Shown here piece after piece: positions 57,831 through 64,000 of a stretch of DNA of 64,000 bases. Numbering within the stretch: position 1 is the first letter of the stretch; every line of letters starts with the position of its first letter. The notes beneath the pieces were generated by a model. The model did no database searches, was not told where the DNA came from, and was given only the letters and a program-made list of their open reading frames with translations. Source of the stretch: Brachionus manjavacas (lineage: Eukaryota > Rotifera > Eurotatoria > Ploima > Brachionidae); NCBI GenBank assembly GCA_019054805.1, contig JAHQIY010000031.1, positions 248,001-312,000 on the forward strand, written 5' to 3'. The position numbers were made by a program, and so were the translations under genes.

Positions 57831-58666
57831 TTTTTCAATAATACATGAAATTGGGGTTTGATTGTTTTGTGTATTTTCCGAAGAAACAGACGTGATAGTT
57901 TTTATTTCAAAGAAATTTTAATTCGTTTCATTCACAAGACAAGAAGATGGCTCAATAGAAGGTGAAATTTTTTGTAATTGTAATAGATGATACATTTCTA
58001 ATTGAGCCCGAAGGCAAGTTTGATGCTTGTAAAATACACGAAACGAGAGGCGGAGTTTGACTAAAGACTTTAAAATTTAATTTAGCCTGTTTCATCTGAA
58101 AAAAATACAAAATTATTTCTCAAAAAATTTTGAATTTGAGCAGCATATTTGGAATAAAAAAATTTTTTAATAGCTTTAAGGTTATAAGTATTTTTTTAGA
58201 AATTTTTTAATAATTAGAGCTTAAAATTTTAATCACAATAATGGCAAGAAGAAATCAATTTTTATATTTACATTTTTTATTCTCATTAAAATTTTTTATT
58301 CATTTTTCAATTGAATAAATAATAAATTTTTGTTTTATTTTGGAGCAGAATTTTAAATATATAAAAAATTCGAATTTGTTTGTTCTTAAATTTGTTTGTT
58401 TGTATTTAACTTAAATTTGAAATTTGAAATGTTCATAATTAACTTAAATAAACACAAGATCTAAATATTTAATGCATTAAACACTTTTAACCATAATAAT
58501 GAAAAACAGGAGGGGTTATATTATTTTAATTATTAATTCATGCAAGGTCAAGTTATAAATTTTTAAAAAATAAATACAAGTTCAATATGTATTCTCATCT
58601 AAACTAAAAAAATGGTGGGGCGGCCGCCACACTTCGCCTCAATAGCGCTACGCCACTGACCAGGGC

Positions 58667-59609
58667 TGTTTCGAACGGCTTGCGCACAATTTTTTATTGA
58701 TTATTGATAAATTTTTATAATAGCTATCTAATCAGTCCAATTTTTATTAGTGGGAGGAGTCTTTTCTTTAGGTTTCAATCTTGTACTTTCCAAGTGTTTA
58801 CTCAACAAAAATATTTAATTGGCTGTTAGAATTTAAAAGACGTTTTTCAATATTAAGTAAAATTATAACTTTTTTCTTATTCAATCCTTCATATTAAGCC
58901 TTTCATAAACACACATCTTAATTATATTAAATTACTGCTTATATTCACATTCTTATTTTCAAAATAACTTATCTTGCTAAATATTTTTTATATCTATATT
59001 TTAGATTATTTCTTTTAATTACAAGAATTTTGCTGCTGAAAGCCGGAAGTGTTGAGTCGAAAATCAGAAAATTGCTCTCAGAATATAAATTTAACTTGAT
59101 TTGATATTTTATCAGCCGAAAGATCACTAATTAGAACTTTTTTCTAAATTTGACCAATTTATCTGATTCAAAAGTTCAAAATTTGAGTTTTTACTTAAAC
59201 TATGATTCAAATCAAAATTTTACCCTGTTTAAAAATTTGCGAGGATATTATTCATTTAATTCTAATTAAAAATATTTTGGCTTTCTCGATTCAATTTAAT
59301 GAATTTATCTTTTTTTTAAAAATCTAAAAATTCAAGTCTGATTATAAAACTTATTCAACTTAAAAACTGAATTTAATTTTTAAATTAATGAACTAAAATT
59401 AAAACTAAATAAGATGCATTAAAATTAATGATTAAGATTTTTCGTAAAATTTTCACTTTAATTTTATGTAAAATTGTCAATTTAACTTTGCGAAAAATTT
59501 TCAACAAGTTATTTCGAAAAATTTGCATAGATTATGACCATCTTCGGCGTTTTTTTACGCTTTTATTTTTCGTTGATTTTACATTTTTTTTTCGTTTTTT
59601 AAATTTACT
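58667..59609. other. AT-rich non-coding stretch
   Basis: No gene supported. TTTCG/CGAAAA-like repeats occur around 59430-59590. Confidence 0.4.
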
Positions 59610-59639
59610 GGGTCTAAACCAGGGCAACGCCCCGGACCC
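59610..59639. repeat. GC-rich two-level hairpin
   Basis: GGGTC pairs with GACCC, and inside it GGGC-AAC-GCCC forms a tetraloop-like hairpin. It is an isolated GC block in very AT-rich DNA. Confidence 0.55.
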
Positions 59640-59759
59640 CTTTGATTTTATCTAAAATTTTTGTTAAATAAATCTAATTTTAAAATAAACACTTAATTGA
59701 AAATTCAAAATAAACCAAAACTGGGTTATTATATATTTTTTGTATTAATAAAGTTTTAA

Positions 59760-60060
59760 ACTGGAATAATAGAAAAATTGAATAGTTGAATTAGTTTTAA
59801 AGAAAGAATATTTGAAAAATTGAAAGTTTAGAAATTGAATAAATGAAAAGTTGAAATATTGAATAAGTGAAAAATTGAATAATTGAATAATTGAATAATT
59901 GAAAAAGTTGAAGAAAGTTGAAGAAGGTTGAATAATTGAAATAATTGAAGGGATTTTTAGGGATAAGAATTGAAATAGTTGAGGAAATTTGAAGAAAGTT
60001 GTACATTTGGAATAGTTGAATAATTGAAATAATTGAGAAAATTGTTGAAAATTGTTATCC
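59760..60060. repeat. TTGAATAATTGAA low-complexity tract
   Basis: Imperfect short repeats of TTGAA and AATTG. The long open frames seen here are only products of this periodicity. Confidence 0.7.
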
Positions 60061-61499
60061 AGATTGGCCATTAGTTTAAAAAAAATTTTCAAATAGCCCA
60101 TTAATGGAAGCTTTATTTGAATTATGAAATTAAATTAAATTTTTTAATATTTTTCAAAGTTAATAAAATAAAATCTGACAAAAAAATAACACATTGCTTT
60201 TCTTGTTAATTTTTTCATTGCTGAATTTTCTGATTTATTTTTATTTTGCCGATAGCTCATAAATATCTCTTGAATGATAAAGCTTTCATTTAATTGTTAT
60301 TATTTGTTCAGTGAAAAGTAAAAGGTCAAAAATTTAATGCAAAAGCGTTTGTTCTTCGAAAGTTAATTTTCGACATATTCAAGTCCGGTGCATTTTGCAA
60401 AGTTTTTTTTCAGACTTTGACAGTCGATGCAACTTAAAGGTGGACTAAATTAATTAGATCTCTTTCAGTAATAGCGGTGTTTTTAATAAAACTTGAGAAA
60501 ATTTTATTTGTCAAATTAAATTAATAGAATTGACTCGTTTGGTAAAGAAAAAGTTTGTTTTCTAAATCTAAAATGTGGAAATTTATTTTAAAAATTTAAA
60601 ATAAAAAAATTTTAATAAGTAAAACAAAAAATTTTAAAATTTTAGTTTAAAAAAAGTCTCTAAATGATATTAGAGTAAACTAAGCCAATAGATCGATGCT
60701 GTTTTTAAAAAATAATTTAAAATCATCATTGTTCTATCATAATTTATCGATCATGGCTTTTATAAGCTAATATAATCATTTTAACAAAATAAACATTTGC
60801 TTTAAGTCTGGAATTGCGATATAAAAATTCGGTCATTTATACTTTTTCTTTTAATTTTAAACCTTCTATATTATTACCTGTTATTTTAACTGAATTACGA
60901 TGGTTTTAAATTTCCGGTGAAAATAGTTAGAATTGAGCAATTAGAATAGAAATAAAAATTAATTAATAAAAAAAAAATGAGTCATATAAAAATAATTTGA
61001 AAATACCCATATTGTTAATCAAAATCTAAAAAACAAAAATTGGCAATTTTTTTTTTCTATTTAACTTTTTTGAAATTTTGAAATTACGTTGTTTCATTAA
61101 AACTCAATACTTAAGCAAGCTAAAATTTGAAATATAATCACGCAATTATTTTTAGATAAAATAGAAAAAAAAACTTGCCAAATGGAGCAAAAAATTTTAT
61201 ATCTTTGTTAAGACCGGAGTTTTTACATCTCTTAATCTTTCTCTAAGGTACTATTTTAAATGTGGTATAGTCATAACTGCAGGCAGCGCGCTCACAACTA
61301 ACTACTATTTAAACCACTACCTCTTTTGTTATAACTTTGAATTCCATTAAATAAACTTCTAACTAAATGTTTTTTTTATTTCTTTCAGCCAAACAGCCAT
61401 TGATTCTTAAAGCAAAGCTTACAATTTTTTGATTTTTAAACGGAGCTTCCTCATTTATTTTATCCAAAGCTTCTTTAATTTTTTTTTAATATTTTGCTT
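60061..61499. other. AT-rich non-coding stretch
   Basis: No gene supported. 60360-60440 has a faint relative of the TGCATTTTGCA fold-back family. Confidence 0.4.

Positions 61500-64000
<2,501 letters not shown>

Larger units (their letters stand above)
55392..58658. mobile_element. hAT transposon with intact ends (3267 bp)
   Basis: The ends CAGTGGCGTAGC and GCTACGCCACTG are perfect inverted repeats of 12 bp. Both are flanked by the 8 bp duplication ACCAGGGC (55384-55391, 58659-58666). It carries a broken transposase gene on the minus strand. Clean ends and target duplication suggest a fairly recent insertion, although the protein is dead. Confidence 0.9.

Noticed and set aside
59745-60101. 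118-codon Phe/Asn/Ser-rich frame
   Set aside because: Product of the TTGAA/AATTG low-complexity repeat.

Overview
The window is animal nuclear DNA. It is strongly AT-rich, its genes have introns of about 50-70 bp with GT-AG ends, and it is densely packed with dead transposable elements (LINEs, a Penelope-like fragment, hAT, Tigger/pogo, MULE and fold-back MITEs). No prokaryotic features, tRNA, rRNA or CRISPR were seen. A small-intron invertebrate fits; a monogonont rotifer such as Brachionus is my best guess, but the sequence alone does not prove it.

Layout. 0.7-2.0 kb: a broken CR1/Jockey-type LINE. 2.0-13.5 kb: a head-to-tail tandem duplication with a 5.47 kb period (two full units and a 570 bp stub). 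Each full unit carries a three-exon Ly6/uPAR-like GPI-anchor-type gene on the plus strand and a decayed FLYWCH-type gene on the minus strand. 13.5-16.1 kb: nested MITEs. 16.1-17.1 kb: a four-exon thiosulfate/3-mercaptopyruvate sulfurtransferase gene. 17.1-25.9 kb: repeats, including a fold-back element split by two LINEs. 26.0-27.4 kb: an intronless cyclin B3 gene on the minus strand, conspicuously GC-rich. 28-33 kb: a SWIM/MULE-type gene fragment and LINE copies hit by DNA transposons. 33-41 kb: two inverted fragments of a dead voltage-gated calcium channel gene (Cav2-like), an RTE-type LINE, a fold-back element and MITEs. 43.2-43.8 kb: a third, diverged Ly6-like paralogue. 45.3-45.7 kb: an ATP synthase subunit c gene. 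From there a 2.5 kb segment is repeated in inverted orientation at 61.5-64.0 kb, with a second ATP synthase c copy running off the right edge. Between the arms lie a Tigger MITE, a Penelope-like fragment, a LINE, an intronless copy of the MULE-type gene and a 3.27 kb hAT transposon with intact ends.

The housekeeping genes (sulfurtransferase, cyclin B3, ATP synthase c) are unrelated in function and have ordinary open frames. The main story is genome structure: recent tandem and inverted segmental duplications that copied real genes, and layered transposon insertions whose order can be read from target-site duplications and, in one case, from an empty site preserved in an inverted arm. The most unfamiliar element is a short conserved motif of about 58 bp, found six times, always on the plus strand, between 6 and 21 kb.
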